NCBI GenBank assembly: GCA_046484325.1
Contig: JAWOJB010000054.1
Coordinates: 7,494-71,493, forward strand
Length of the DNA: 64,000 nt
Direction of reading: 5' to 3'
Source of the DNA: JAWOJB01 sp046484325
GTDB taxonomy: Bacteria > Actinomycetota > Acidimicrobiia > Spongiisociales > ZC4RG35
Shown here: positions 52,699-60,386 of the stretch, piece by piece
Numbering within the stretch: the first letter of the stretch is position 1
Layout of the letters: each line of letters opens with the position of its first letter
Notes under the pieces: model-generated
Databases searched by the model: none
Told to the model about the DNA's origin: nothing
Seen by the model: only the letters and a program-made list of their open reading frames with translations
Position numbers and translations under genes: made by a program

Positions 52699-54489
52699 TC
52701 AGTCGGTGTAGAGCGCCTGGATGGCCTCGGCGTAGTGGTCCATCACCACCCGGCGCTTCAGCTTGAGCGTCGGGGTGAGCTCGTCGCGCTCCATGGTGAA
52801 GTCGTCCGCCAGAATCCGGTACCTCCGGATCGACTCCGCCCGGGAGACGGCCTCGTTGGCCGCAGCCACGGCCGCCTCGATCTCCGCCACCAGATCGGGG
52901 TCCGAGACGAGGGCCGTGCGGTCGAAGGCCTTCCCCCGTCGCTCCGCCCATCGTGGCAGCTCCTCGGGGTCGAGCGTGATCAGGGCGGCGATGTAGGGAC
53001 GGTCGTCGCCCACCACCATGCTCTGGCTGACGAGCGGATGGGCATTGAGACGATCCTCGAGGATCACCGGGGCGACGTTCTTGCCGCCGGCGGTCACGAT
53101 CAGTTCCTTCTTGCGGCCGGTGATCCGCAGATAGCCGTCGTCGTCGAGGGTGCCGATGTCCCCGGACCGGAACCAGCCGTCGATCGTGAAGGTCTCGGCG
53201 GTGGCCTGATCGTTGTTCCAGTACCCCCGGAACACGTGGGGGCCGCGGATGAGCACTTCACCGTCGTCGGCGATCCGGATCGAGGCGCCGGGAAGCGGGC
53301 GTCCCACGGTGCCGATCCGGACGGATCCCGGGCTGTTGACCGTCGAGCCGGCGGTGGTCTCGGTGAGGCCATAGCCCTCGAGCACGATGATCCCGATCCC
53401 GCTGTAGAAGTGGCCGAGGCGTTCGCCGAGTGCGGCACCGCCCGAGATCGAGTGGGCCACCCGACCGCCGAGGGCGTTGCGCAGCTTGCCGTAGACGAGA
53501 CGATCGAACACGCCGTGCATCACCCGGGTTGTGAGCGCCACCGAGCCCGCCTCTCGCTGGCGCGAGTAGGCGATGGCCGTATCGGCCGCCAGCTGGAAGA
53601 TCTTGCCTTTCCCGTCCGCCTCGGCCCGCTGCTGGGCGCCGTTGTAGACCCGCTCGAACACCCGAGGCACCGAGAAGAGCCAGGTGGGGCGCACCATCGG
53701 AAGCTCCTCGGTGAGATGGGGGATCCCGCTCGAGAATGCCATCGTGCCGTTCCCGGCCATGACGACGGAGGCCTGGACGAGGTTGGCGAAGGAGTGGGCG
53801 AGCGGGAGGAACATGAGTGTCGAGGAGCCCTCGTAGAGCAGCTCGCCGAGGACGTCGAGCACCTGGCGGAGCTCCCATACGTAGTTGCCGACGGTGAGCA
53901 TGCATCCCTTGGGCCGGCCGGTGGTCCCCGAGGTGTAGATCAGGGTGCCGAGGTCCTCCTGGGTGACCGAGGCCGCCCGCGCCAGGACCTGGTCGTCGTT
54001 CAGGCCTCGCCCGAGGTCGATGAGGGCGTCGAGGCCCCCCTCGTCGAGCACGAACACGTGCTCGATGGTTCCCAGCGCACCGGCCCGCTCCCGGTACACC
54101 CCCTCCAGCCCGGCGTCGGCGCAGACGATGGCTCGGGCGCCCGAGTCGGAGACGATCCACTCGACCTGCTCGGCCGAGGAGGTGTCGTAGATCGTGACGA
54201 GCACGCACCCTGCCGCCCAGATCCCGTAGGTGAGGATCGTGTACTCGTACCGGGTAGGTGAGAAGACGCAGACCCGGTCGCCCTTCTGCAGGCCGAGGGA
54301 CATGAGGCCGGCCGCCACCCGCCGGGCCTTCGCCGCCAGCTCCCCGTAGTCGACGTCGACGAAGGGCCCGGCCGACCGATAGGAGAGGATCGGATGGGCG
54401 GGTCGCTCCGCCTCCCACTGCCAGAGAGCCGTGGTCAGATTTTCGTCGGGGTCGACGGCGACGGCGCCTGGGCTCGTGTACTCCTGCAT
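52699..54489 (-). CDS. Long-chain acyl-CoA synthetase (FadD15-like AMP-binding enzyme)
   Basis: 596 residues. Adenylation motifs: LIYTSGTTGRPKGCMLTVGN (P-loop), GYGLTETTAGSTVNSPGSV, GWFRSGDIGTLDDDGYLRI and GRKKELIVTAGGKNVAP, then a C-terminal domain ending TPTLKLKRRVVMDHY with the catalytic Lys region. This pattern is the FadD15/long-chain acyl-CoA synthetase group that activates fatty acids to acyl-CoA. Start ATG at 54489 in MQEYTSPG; upstream reading belongs to another frame. Confidence 0.92.
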   Translation of the reverse strand: MQEYTSPGAVAVDPDENLTTALWQWEAERPAHPILSYRSAGPFVDVDYGELAAKARRVAAGLMSLGLQKGDRVCVFSPTRYEYTILTYGIWAAGCVLVTIYDTSSAEQVEWIVSDSGARAIVCADAGLEGVYRERAGALGTIEHVFVLDEGGLDALIDLGRGLNDDQVLARAASVTQEDLGTLIYTSGTTGRPKGCMLTVGNYVWELRQVLDVLGELLYEGSSTLMFLPLAHSFANLVQASVVMAGNGTMAFSSGIPHLTEELPMVRPTWLFSVPRVFERVYNGAQQRAEADGKGKIFQLAADTAIAYSRQREAGSVALTTRVMHGVFDRLVYGKLRNALGGRVAHSISGGAALGERLGHFYSGIGIIVLEGYGLTETTAGSTVNSPGSVRIGTVGRPLPGASIRIADDGEVLIRGPHVFRGYWNNDQATAETFTIDGWFRSGDIGTLDDDGYLRITGRKKELIVTAGGKNVAPVILEDRLNAHPLVSQSMVVGDDRPYIAALITLDPEELPRWAERRGKAFDRTALVSDPDLVAEIEAAVAAANEAVSRAESIRRYRILADDFTMERDELTPTLKLKRRVVMDHYAEAIQALYTD

Positions 54490-54551
54490 GGCACGCTCCG
54501 GTTGCGAGGGACCCGGAGGGTATCCGGCTCGGGGCGGACACGCCCGTGAAA

Positions 54552-55289
54552 CTACGACTCGGGGATCAGGTCGGCCAGGTCGGCGACGACGAGATCGGCG
54601 CCGGCCTCGGTGAGGGCGGCGGCCTGGCCGTCCCTGGCGACGCCGACGACGAACCCGAATCCTCCGGCGCGCGCCGCCTCGACTCCGATCGCCACGTCGT
54701 CCATCACGACGATCCGTGACGGTGTCACGCCGAGCTCGCGGGCCGCCTCGAGAAAGGTGTCCGGTTCCGGCTTGGCGTGGAGGCGGCGGGAGCGTGCCTC
54801 CAACCCGTCGATGACGACGTCGAACCTCGAACCGAGCCCGGCCGCCTCGAGCACGCCGCGGGCGCTGGCGCTGGAGGACACCACGGCCGTCCGAATCCCG
54901 AGCGCGTCCAGGTGGTCGAGCAGCGCCAGCGATCCCGGGTACGCCTCGATGCCCCCCGACGCCAGCACCGTGCGGAACCGGTCGTTCTTCGTGTTGCCCA
55001 CCGCGCAGACCGAGTCGAAGGCGGGCGAGTCGGCAGGGCTCCCCTCCGGCAGGGCCAGCCCCCGGGAGGCGAGGAAGGAGCGCACCCCGTCGTAGCGGCG
55101 CCTGCCGTCGACGTGGGCGAGGTAGTCGTCGTGGGTGAACTCCTCGAAGCCCTCGCCGAACCGATCCGCCAGGAACTCGTCGAAGGTGAGCTTCCATGCC
55201 CGCTCGTGGGCCCGGGCGGTGTCGGTGAGCACGCCGTCGAGGACGAAGAGCACGGCTCGGTGGTGCCCCCAGTCGGGGAGCTGGTTCAC
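54552..55289 (-). CDS. HAD-superfamily protein (beta-phosphoglucomutase-like) with altered nucleophile
   Basis: 245 residues. Cap and core are those of beta-phosphoglucomutase-like HAD proteins (RAHERAWKLTFDEFLADRFG, DGRRRYDGVRSFLASRG, TAVVSSSASARGVLEAAG, KPEPDTFLEAARELGV). However, motif I reads VLFVLDGVLTDTA: the first Asp of DxDG, the phosphorylated nucleophile, is Val (codon 55242-55244). The second Asp is kept. Likely inactive as a phosphotransferase, or a single-base error. GTG start 4 nt after the kinase-like gene stop; last gene of the operon. Confidence 0.8.
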   Translation of the reverse strand: MNQLPDWGHHRAVLFVLDGVLTDTARAHERAWKLTFDEFLADRFGEGFEEFTHDDYLAHVDGRRRYDGVRSFLASRGLALPEGSPADSPAFDSVCAVGNTKNDRFRTVLASGGIEAYPGSLALLDHLDALGIRTAVVSSSASARGVLEAAGLGSRFDVVIDGLEARSRRLHAKPEPDTFLEAARELGVTPSRIVVMDDVAIGVEAARAGGFGFVVGVARDGQAAALTEAGADLVVADLADLIPES

Positions 55290-55293
55290 GGGA

Positions 55294-56025
55294 TCACCAT
55301 CCCAGCGCGTCGAGGCGGTCGGCCACCATCGAAGGGTATCCGCCGGCGAAGAGCCGTACGTGCACGAGCAGGTGGTGGAGCTGGAGGGCCGGCCGGCGCC
55401 TCTCCCACCCAGGGTCGAGCGGCCAGGCCTCGGCGTAGGCACCCCACATGGCCGGTGGGATCCCGCCGAACAGCGCCATGAAGGCGAGCTCGATCTCCCG
55501 GTCCGAGTAGCTCACGGCAGGGTCGACGAGGTAGGCGCCGTCCACCACGTTGCCCGCCCATAGATCGCCATGGACGAGCGAGGGCACCGGTCGGTGGGGC
55601 TCCAGGAGGGCGGGAAGCGGGCCTTCCGCTGACCGCCGGATCCGGCGGGCCAGCGGCTCGGGCACGGCGGGGTCGTCGAGGTGGGCCAAGACCCGCCGTT
55701 CGACGAAGAAGGCGGACCACGAGTCAGCCCAGCCGTTGGTCTGGGGGAGGGCCCCGATCACGTTGTCGATGGGGTAGCCGAAGGCGGGGTTGGTGTGACG
55801 GTGGAGAGCGGCAAGCGACCGGCCGAGGCCCTCCCAGTCGGGCCAGCCCGACACCCGCTCCATCACGAGCTCGTGCCGGTCGGCCCCGTACACGGCCGGC
55901 ACAGGTGCGCCTGCCTTGGCGAGGGCCCGAAGGCCGTCGGCCTCCAGCCGGGCGTCGTAGCTCGTGCGTTTGATCACCACCGGACGGCCGTCGCGCTCCT
56001 CGAACGAGATCGATGCCCAGCTCAC
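55294..56025 (-). CDS. Fructosamine/ribulosamine 3-kinase-family protein
   Basis: 243 residues. RPVVIKRTSYDARLEADGLRAL (nucleotide-binding Lys), HELVMERVSGWPDW, LVHGDLWAGNVV (catalytic loop, HGDLWxxN is diagnostic) and YLVDPAVSYSDREIELAFM (metal Asp). Bacterial members phosphorylate ribulosamines on glycated proteins so the sugar is lost spontaneously. GTG overlaps the stop of a low-molecular-weight phosphatase gene, the known partner of such kinases. Confidence 0.9.
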   Translation of the reverse strand: MSWASISFEERDGRPVVIKRTSYDARLEADGLRALAKAGAPVPAVYGADRHELVMERVSGWPDWEGLGRSLAALHRHTNPAFGYPIDNVIGALPQTNGWADSWSAFFVERRVLAHLDDPAVPEPLARRIRRSAEGPLPALLEPHRPVPSLVHGDLWAGNVVDGAYLVDPAVSYSDREIELAFMALFGGIPPAMWGAYAEAWPLDPGWERRRPALQLHHLLVHVRLFAGGYPSMVADRLDALGW

Positions 56026-56477
56026 CCGCCGGTGCTCGCGACCTCGTCGACGAGCCTGGCCGCCGCTTCGACGACGGTGGCCATCGTCTGGCGGTAGGCC
56101 TCGTAGCCCCGTCCCCACGGGTCAGGCACATCGGCGCCGTCGTGACGGAAGAGGCGGACCTTGGCGGCCGCCTCGCGATCCGGGGCCAGGGCCAGGAGGT
56201 CCCTCAGGTTGTCCCGATCCATGGCCACGATGAGATCGAACCGCTCGAAGTCCTCGACCGTCACCTGTCGGGCCCGACCCTCGATCGTGAGCCCGACCTC
56301 GGCTCCCGCCCTTCGAGATTCCGGATGGGGCGGCTCGCCCAGGTGATAGCGGGAAGTACCCGCCGACTCGACCTCGACGGGGATGCCGGCATCGACGGCC
56401 GCCGTGCGGATAGCGGCCTCCGCCGCCGGGGAACGGCAGATGTTGCCGAGGCAGACGACCAGGATCCGCACCGTCAC
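56022..56477 (-). CDS. Low-molecular-weight phosphotyrosine/ribulosamine-5-phosphatase
   Basis: 151 residues. The P-loop VCLGNICRSPAAEA near the N-terminus supplies the nucleophilic Cys and Arg; general-acid Asp is in VPDPWGRG. Family members dephosphorylate protein phosphotyrosine, or the 5-phosphate of ribulosamine 5-phosphates on proteins. The adjacent kinase-like gene favours the second role here. Both ends overlap neighbours by 4 bp (GTGA). Confidence 0.92.
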   Translation of the reverse strand: MTVRILVVCLGNICRSPAAEAAIRTAAVDAGIPVEVESAGTSRYHLGEPPHPESRRAGAEVGLTIEGRARQVTVEDFERFDLIVAMDRDNLRDLLALAPDREAAAKVRLFRHDGADVPDPWGRGYEAYRQTMATVVEAAARLVDEVASTGG

Positions 56478-57385
56478 GGCGCCGTCGACTCGATCCGCCG
56501 TCGCGCAAGCTCCACGTAGTCCTCGTCGGTCTCGAACCCGACGAACCTGCGGTCGGTCAGGATCGAGGCCACCGCCGTCGTACCCGAACCCATGAAGGGG
56601 TCGAGCACCAGATCGCCCCGGTACGTGTAGAGCTCGATCAGCCGGCGGGGGAGGTCGACCGGGAACGGGGCGGGATGGCCCACCCGGGTGGCGCTCTCCG
56701 AGGGGATCTCCCACACGTCGAGCGTGGCCGCCATGAACTCCTCGCCGGTGATCGTTGTTTCGTGGGGCAGGCCACGACGGTCTCGTTCTCGCCGGTCGAG
56801 GGCGCGGTCGAATCGTCCCTTCGAGGCCAGGACCACCCGCTCGGTGAGGTCGCGCAACACCGGGTTGGCCGGGCTCCGGTAGGACCCCCAGGCGCAGGAC
56901 CCGTTGGCCCCCTTCGCCTTCTGCCAGACGATCTCGCCCCTGAGCAGCAGGCCGAGGTCCTGGAGGATCATCATCACGTCGGCGGACAGCGACCGGTAGG
57001 GCTTGCGGCCGAGGTTGGCCACGTTGACGGCCATTCGCCCGCCCGGCTCGAGCTTGGCTGCACAGGTCCCGAAGACCTCGTGGAGCAACTCGAGGTACTC
57101 GAGATAGGAGGAGGGGACGTGGCCCGCTCCGAGTTCCTCCTCGTACTCCTTGCCGGCGAAGTACGGGGGAGAGGTGACCACGAGGGCCACCGAGCGGTCG
57201 GCCACCTGGTGGGGAGCCATCGAGCGGGCATCGGCGCAGAAGATCCGGTCGACCGCGACCGGCGGCTCGATCCGGTCGTCGTCCGAAACCACCGGGGCGG
57301 TGAACCGGGCATAGAAGCCGGAGGCGTCGTGGCTCTCTCGCCGCGACGACCCGAACGGGGAGGTGGAGGTGGCCCGGCGCGGCAT
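56474..57385 (-). CDS. Site-specific DNA methyltransferase, beta-class (N4/N6)
   Basis: 303 residues. Catalytic TSPPY (in ALVVTSPPYFAGKEY) comes before the AdoMet-binding DPFMGSGTTAVA, the beta-class order. Between them are LEPGGRMAVNVANLG and the target-recognition region. The Ser in TSPPY favours N4-cytosine. No restriction endonuclease or specificity gene is adjacent, so it looks like an orphan (regulatory or vestigial) methylase. Leads a four-gene overlapping operon. Confidence 0.88.
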   Translation of the reverse strand: MPRRATSTSPFGSSRRESHDASGFYARFTAPVVSDDDRIEPPVAVDRIFCADARSMAPHQVADRSVALVVTSPPYFAGKEYEEELGAGHVPSSYLEYLELLHEVFGTCAAKLEPGGRMAVNVANLGRKPYRSLSADVMMILQDLGLLLRGEIVWQKAKGANGSCAWGSYRSPANPVLRDLTERVVLASKGRFDRALDRRERDRRGLPHETTITGEEFMAATLDVWEIPSESATRVGHPAPFPVDLPRRLIELYTYRGDLVLDPFMGSGTTAVASILTDRRFVGFETDEDYVELARRRIESTAP

Positions 57386-57391
57386 GCCGGG

Positions 57392-57397
57392 AGGGTA
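57392..57397 (-). promoter_or_regulatory. Leaderless -10 element of the methyltransferase operon
   Basis: TACCCT on the minus strand, 6 nt before the ATG at 57385. Confidence 0.5.
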
Positions 57398-57417
57398 GTG
57401 AGCGCCCCGGTGAGGGG

Positions 57418-57460
57418 TTGATCTTTACCTCGAGTTCATGGTATGCTTGCTATTGCAAGC
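57418..57460 (+). promoter_or_regulatory. GNAT gene promoter with TSS-proximal palindrome
   Basis: TTGATC (57418), 18-bp spacer, TATGCT (57442). GCTTGC-TATT-GCAAGC (57445-57460) overlaps the -10 end and likely start site. Locally AT-rich for this genome. Candidate operator. Confidence 0.45.
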
Positions 57461-57471
57461 GAAAGGTGGCC

Positions 57472-58083
57472 ATGACCCACCCGTCGACGAAGCCCGAGAA
57501 CGCCGGTCGGCTCCGTCCGACCGCCACGGTGCGGACCCGCAAGGGCCACGTGGTCCGGGTTCGCCCGGTCGAGCCGGACGATCGCGAGCTCATGGTCGAG
57601 GGGTTCGTGCGGCTGTCGGATCGGAGCCGCTATCTGCGGTTCATGGCGCCCACCGACCGTCTCTCCGAGAGCCAGCTCGAGTACCTCTCGCACATCGACT
57701 ACCTCAACCACTTCGCCTGGGGCGTCCTCACCCCCGCCGGCACCCCGGTGGCGATCGGGCGGTTCGTCCGGTTCCGGGACGAACCCGATGCGGCCGACGT
57801 GGCGTTGACGGTTACCGACGATCACCAGGGCCGGGGGATCGGCACGATGCTCATCCAGGCCTTGGCGGTGGTCGCCCGGCGGCGCGGCATCGTCACCTTC
57901 CACTTCGACGTGCTCCCCAGCAACGAGGCGATGTTGGCGGTGCTGGCGTCGTTGGGCGCCTCGTCGACGCTCGCCGACGGCATCGCCCATCTCGTCATCC
58001 CCGTGACCGAGATCGAGCCCCCGGAGGTGCTCGATGGTGATCTGGGGCGACTGGCCGACCGGATGGCGGCGAGACCGGCCTGA
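57472..58083 (+). CDS. GNAT-family N-acetyltransferase
   Basis: 203 residues. Acetyl-CoA-binding motif A: ALTVTDDHQGRGIGTMLIQA with Q/RxxGxG/A. Preceding VRVRPVEPDDRELMVEGFVR and SRYLRFMAPTDRLSESQLEY resemble the GNAT domain of protein acetyltransferases such as Pat. Here no cNMP or ligase domain is fused. A GAAAGG ribosome site precedes the ATG. Substrate unknown. Confidence 0.87.
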   Translation: MTHPSTKPENAGRLRPTATVRTRKGHVVRVRPVEPDDRELMVEGFVRLSDRSRYLRFMAPTDRLSESQLEYLSHIDYLNHFAWGVLTPAGTPVAIGRFVRFRDEPDAADVALTVTDDHQGRGIGTMLIQALAVVARRRGIVTFHFDVLPSNEAMLAVLASLGASSTLADGIAHLVIPVTEIEPPEVLDGDLGRLADRMAARPA

Positions 58084-58491
58084 TCAGCCCTCGTCGGGCT
58101 CCAGATCGAGGGCGGACGAGTTGATGCAGTAACGCAGCCCGGTGGTTTCGCGAGGCCCGTCGGGGAACACATGCCCCAGGTGTCCGCCACACGTGGAGCA
58201 GGTCACCTCGGTCCGCACCATGCCGTGGCTTCGATCGGTGGCCTCGTCGACGCGACCCGGTTCCATCGGCTCCCAGAAGCTCGGCCACCCCGATCCGGAG
58301 TCGAACTTCGTATCGGAGCTGAAGAGCGGCGTGCCGCATCCGGCGCAGCGGTAGGTCCCTCGGAGCTTGCTGTTCCAGTATCGGCCCGTGAAGGCGGGCT
58401 CGGTGCCGGACTTGCGGAGGATCTGGAACGTCTCGGGATCGAGGCGGGCGCGCCAGCCCTCATCGGTGGTGGGCAGGTCGTGGTCGGTCAT
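58084..58491 (-). CDS. msrB: Peptide-methionine (R)-S-oxide reductase
   Basis: 135 residues. Zn-binding CxxC pairs (YRCAGCGTPLF and VTCSTCGGHLGHVF), substrate loop SGSGWPSFWEP, catalytic region GLRYCINSSALDL with the Cys nucleophile. Reduces methionine-R-sulfoxide in proteins. Stop codons of this gene and the convergent GNAT gene abut. Confidence 0.96.
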   Translation of the reverse strand: MTDHDLPTTDEGWRARLDPETFQILRKSGTEPAFTGRYWNSKLRGTYRCAGCGTPLFSSDTKFDSGSGWPSFWEPMEPGRVDEATDRSHGMVRTEVTCSTCGGHLGHVFPDGPRETTGLRYCINSSALDLEPDEG

Positions 58492-58497
58492 GACACG

Positions 58498-58503
58498 AGC
58501 GTA
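58498..58503 (-). promoter_or_regulatory. Leaderless -10 element of msrB
   Basis: TACGCT on the minus strand, 6 nt before the ATG at 58491. Confidence 0.5.
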
Positions 58504-58517
58504 TCCGTCCAGCCCGG

Positions 58518-58988
58518 CTATCGGTCGCCCTGGTCGTTCAGCGATCGCTCCAGCCGGTCGACGAACACCCGCTGGGCGGGGTTGAGCCGCCGGCGGGCCT
58601 GCCCGGGGTCGAACCAGCCGACCCGGTCGATCTCGGGGAATCTGGCGACGCGGCCGGAGCCGGGCGGCCACGCCATCTCGAAGGTCCCCGGTCGCAGCGT
58701 GTCGGGGTCGAGCTCTGCCTCGACCGCCCAGGCCGCCACCATCTTGCCGGAGCGAAGCCGGCAATCCCCGAGGGGCCGGTAGCCGGTGTCCGGTGGGCTC
58801 CACCCGGTCTCCTCGAGGAACTCCCGGCGGGCGGCTTCGAGACCGGACTCGCTCGGCTCGACGAGGCCCTTCACGATCGACCACGACCCCGCATCCCGGC
58901 GGGACCACAGCGGGCCGCCGGGGTGACCGATGAGCACTTCGAGACCTCGGGTGAGGCGATAGGGGAGGATGCCGGCCGATCGTGCCAC
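58518..58988 (-). CDS. Nudix hydrolase
   Basis: 156 residues. Nudix box: GLVEPSESGLEAARREFLEETG, matching Gx5Ex7REUxEExGU. VEPSESGLE replaces the usual Gx5E start acceptably. Begins ARSAGILPYR, as in diadenosine-polyphosphate or 8-oxo-dGTP-type Nudix proteins. The GTG at 58988 is 7 nt from TACGCT; an ATG 42 bp upstream would overlap the divergent CHAD start. Pairing with a CHAD gene across a 40-bp promoter region suggests polyphosphate or inositol-pyrophosphate relevance, speculative. Confidence 0.85.
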   Translation of the reverse strand: MARSAGILPYRLTRGLEVLIGHPGGPLWSRRDAGSWSIVKGLVEPSESGLEAARREFLEETGWSPPDTGYRPLGDCRLRSGKMVAAWAVEAELDPDTLRPGTFEMAWPPGSGRVARFPEIDRVGWFDPGQARRRLNPAQRVFVDRLERSLNDQGDR

Positions 58989-58995
58989 GACGCCG

Positions 58996-59001
58996 AGCGT
59001 A
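58996..59001 (-). promoter_or_regulatory. Leaderless -10 element of the Nudix gene
   Basis: TACGCT on the minus strand, 7 nt before the GTG at 58988; back to back with the CHAD promoter. Confidence 0.5.
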
Positions 59002-59014
59002 GGCGCCGAGGCGG

Positions 59015-59020
59015 TACCCT
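59015..59020 (+). promoter_or_regulatory. Leaderless -10 element of the CHAD gene
   Basis: TACCCT, 8 nt before the ATG at 59029. Confidence 0.5.
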
Positions 59021-59028
59021 CACCTTTC

Positions 59029-60084
59029 ATGGGGTTCCAGCCGTTCCACCCTTCCGAGCTGACGCAGCTCCCCCCAGTGAACCGGCGCTACCTTCCTGCC
59101 GTACCGGTGCACGGGTTCGAACTTGGCGGTGACGAGCGGCTTTCCGAAGGGCTCCAGCGCATCACGCTGGAGCAGTTCGAGATCGCCATCTCCGGCTTCC
59201 AGGGCCCGGACGCCGACATCGACACCGCGGTCCACGAGGCCCGGAAGGCGACCAAACGGGTGCGAGCGGTGCTCCGGCTGGTGCGGGGTGAGATCGGCGG
59301 TCGGGTCTATCGCGTCGAAAACGCCGCTCTCCGGGACACCGCCAGGCTCATCGCACCGATGCGCGACGGGGCGGTCATGGTCGACTCGGTCCGGCGGCTG
59401 CGTGAGTCGTTCGGCCACAAGCTGGCCTCCGGTGTGTTCGATGAGCTGGAGGGCGCCCTTGTCGACCGCCATCTCCAGCGTCGCCAGCGGGTGCTCGACG
59501 ACGAGGCCGTCTTCCCCACGGTGATCGCCAGCCTCGAGGCCGCTCGGGCGCGATATGCCGCCTGGCCGGTCGAGCCCGCGTTGGCGGCCACCGGGTCGCC
59601 GAAGCGGACGGCCATCCGGCACGGCTTCGGCGCGCTGGAGCCGGGTCTGGCGGCGACCTACGGACGGGGCCGGCGCGAGATGCAGACCGCGATGACCGAT
59701 CCCGTGTCCGAGCACTTCCATCTGTGGCGCAAGCGGGTGAAGTACCTTCGTCATCAGATGGAGGTGCTCACCCCGTTGTGGCCCGAGGTCGTGGGCGGGA
59801 TGGCCAAGTCGTTCGACCGGCTGGGCGAGATCCTCGGCGAGGAGCACGACCTGGCGGTGCTGCTCCAGCTCGTCGCCGGCGTCCCGTCGATGTGCCCGGA
59901 CCCGGTCGAGCGATCGCTGCTCGCGGCCCTGGCCCAGCACCGGCGAGTCGAGCTACGGGTGGCGGCCGGCGCGCTGGGGAGCAGGCTCTTCGCCGAACGG
60001 CCCGAGCAGTTCGTCGACCGGATGGCCGCCTACTGGGACGCGTGGGACGCGCCCCACCCGCTGGGCATGGGCTATCCGTTCTGA
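59029..60084 (+). CDS. CHAD-domain protein (polyphosphate-associated)
   Basis: 351 residues. Conserved histidines and basic residues of CHAD: AVHEARKATKRVRAVLRLVR in the first four-helix half and HLWRKRVKYLRHQMEVL in the second, with FDRLGEILGEEHDLAVL. CHAD domains bind inorganic polyphosphate through these Lys/Arg/His rows. Polyphosphate kinase is encoded at 4.2 kb in this window. The ATG is chosen for its -10 spacing. Confidence 0.9.
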   Translation: MGFQPFHPSELTQLPPVNRRYLPAVPVHGFELGGDERLSEGLQRITLEQFEIAISGFQGPDADIDTAVHEARKATKRVRAVLRLVRGEIGGRVYRVENAALRDTARLIAPMRDGAVMVDSVRRLRESFGHKLASGVFDELEGALVDRHLQRRQRVLDDEAVFPTVIASLEAARARYAAWPVEPALAATGSPKRTAIRHGFGALEPGLAATYGRGRREMQTAMTDPVSEHFHLWRKRVKYLRHQMEVLTPLWPEVVGGMAKSFDRLGEILGEEHDLAVLLQLVAGVPSMCPDPVERSLLAALAQHRRVELRVAAGALGSRLFAERPEQFVDRMAAYWDAWDAPHPLGMGYPF

Positions 60085-60386
60085 CCGCCGGGTTCGACCG
60101 ACGGCAGTCGCGTCAGCCTGACCCAGCTCCGCTGGCCGCAGGCGGGGCAGCGCAGCCGGTGGGAATGCTGCCGGCCGGGAACCCAGATGCTCAGGCTCAT
60201 CAGGCGGACGGCGGCGTCGGCCAGGGTGAGCACGCTCTCGGCCTCGCAGCGCGAGCAGTGCAGGAGGACGTCACCCTCGGGAGGGGTCGTGTGGAAGAGG
60301 GCATCCTTGCCGTCCGGGCCGGTGAGATCCCCCCCGTGACCGGCCTCGAACAGGGCCCGCTTACCGGTGGGGTCCTTGCGCCTCAC
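60072..60386 (-). CDS. Small zinc-ribbon protein
   Basis: 104 residues. One zinc ribbon from HCSRCEAESV and RCPACGQRSW (CxxC, CxxC, about 40 residues apart), with an Arg-rich N-terminus. Not recognised further. The GTG overlaps the ParA stop (GTGA); its last 13 bp overlap the convergent CHAD gene. Confidence 0.72.
   Translation of the reverse strand: MRRKDPTGKRALFEAGHGGDLTGPDGKDALFHTTPPEGDVLLHCSRCEAESVLTLADAAVRLMSLSIWVPGRQHSHRLRCPACGQRSWVRLTRLPSVEPGGQNG

Noticed and set aside
56474..57385. Restriction-modification or phage-defence system
   Set aside because: Only a methyltransferase is present; neighbours are phosphatase, kinase-like, HAD, GNAT and MsrB genes with no nuclease, helicase or specificity subunit.
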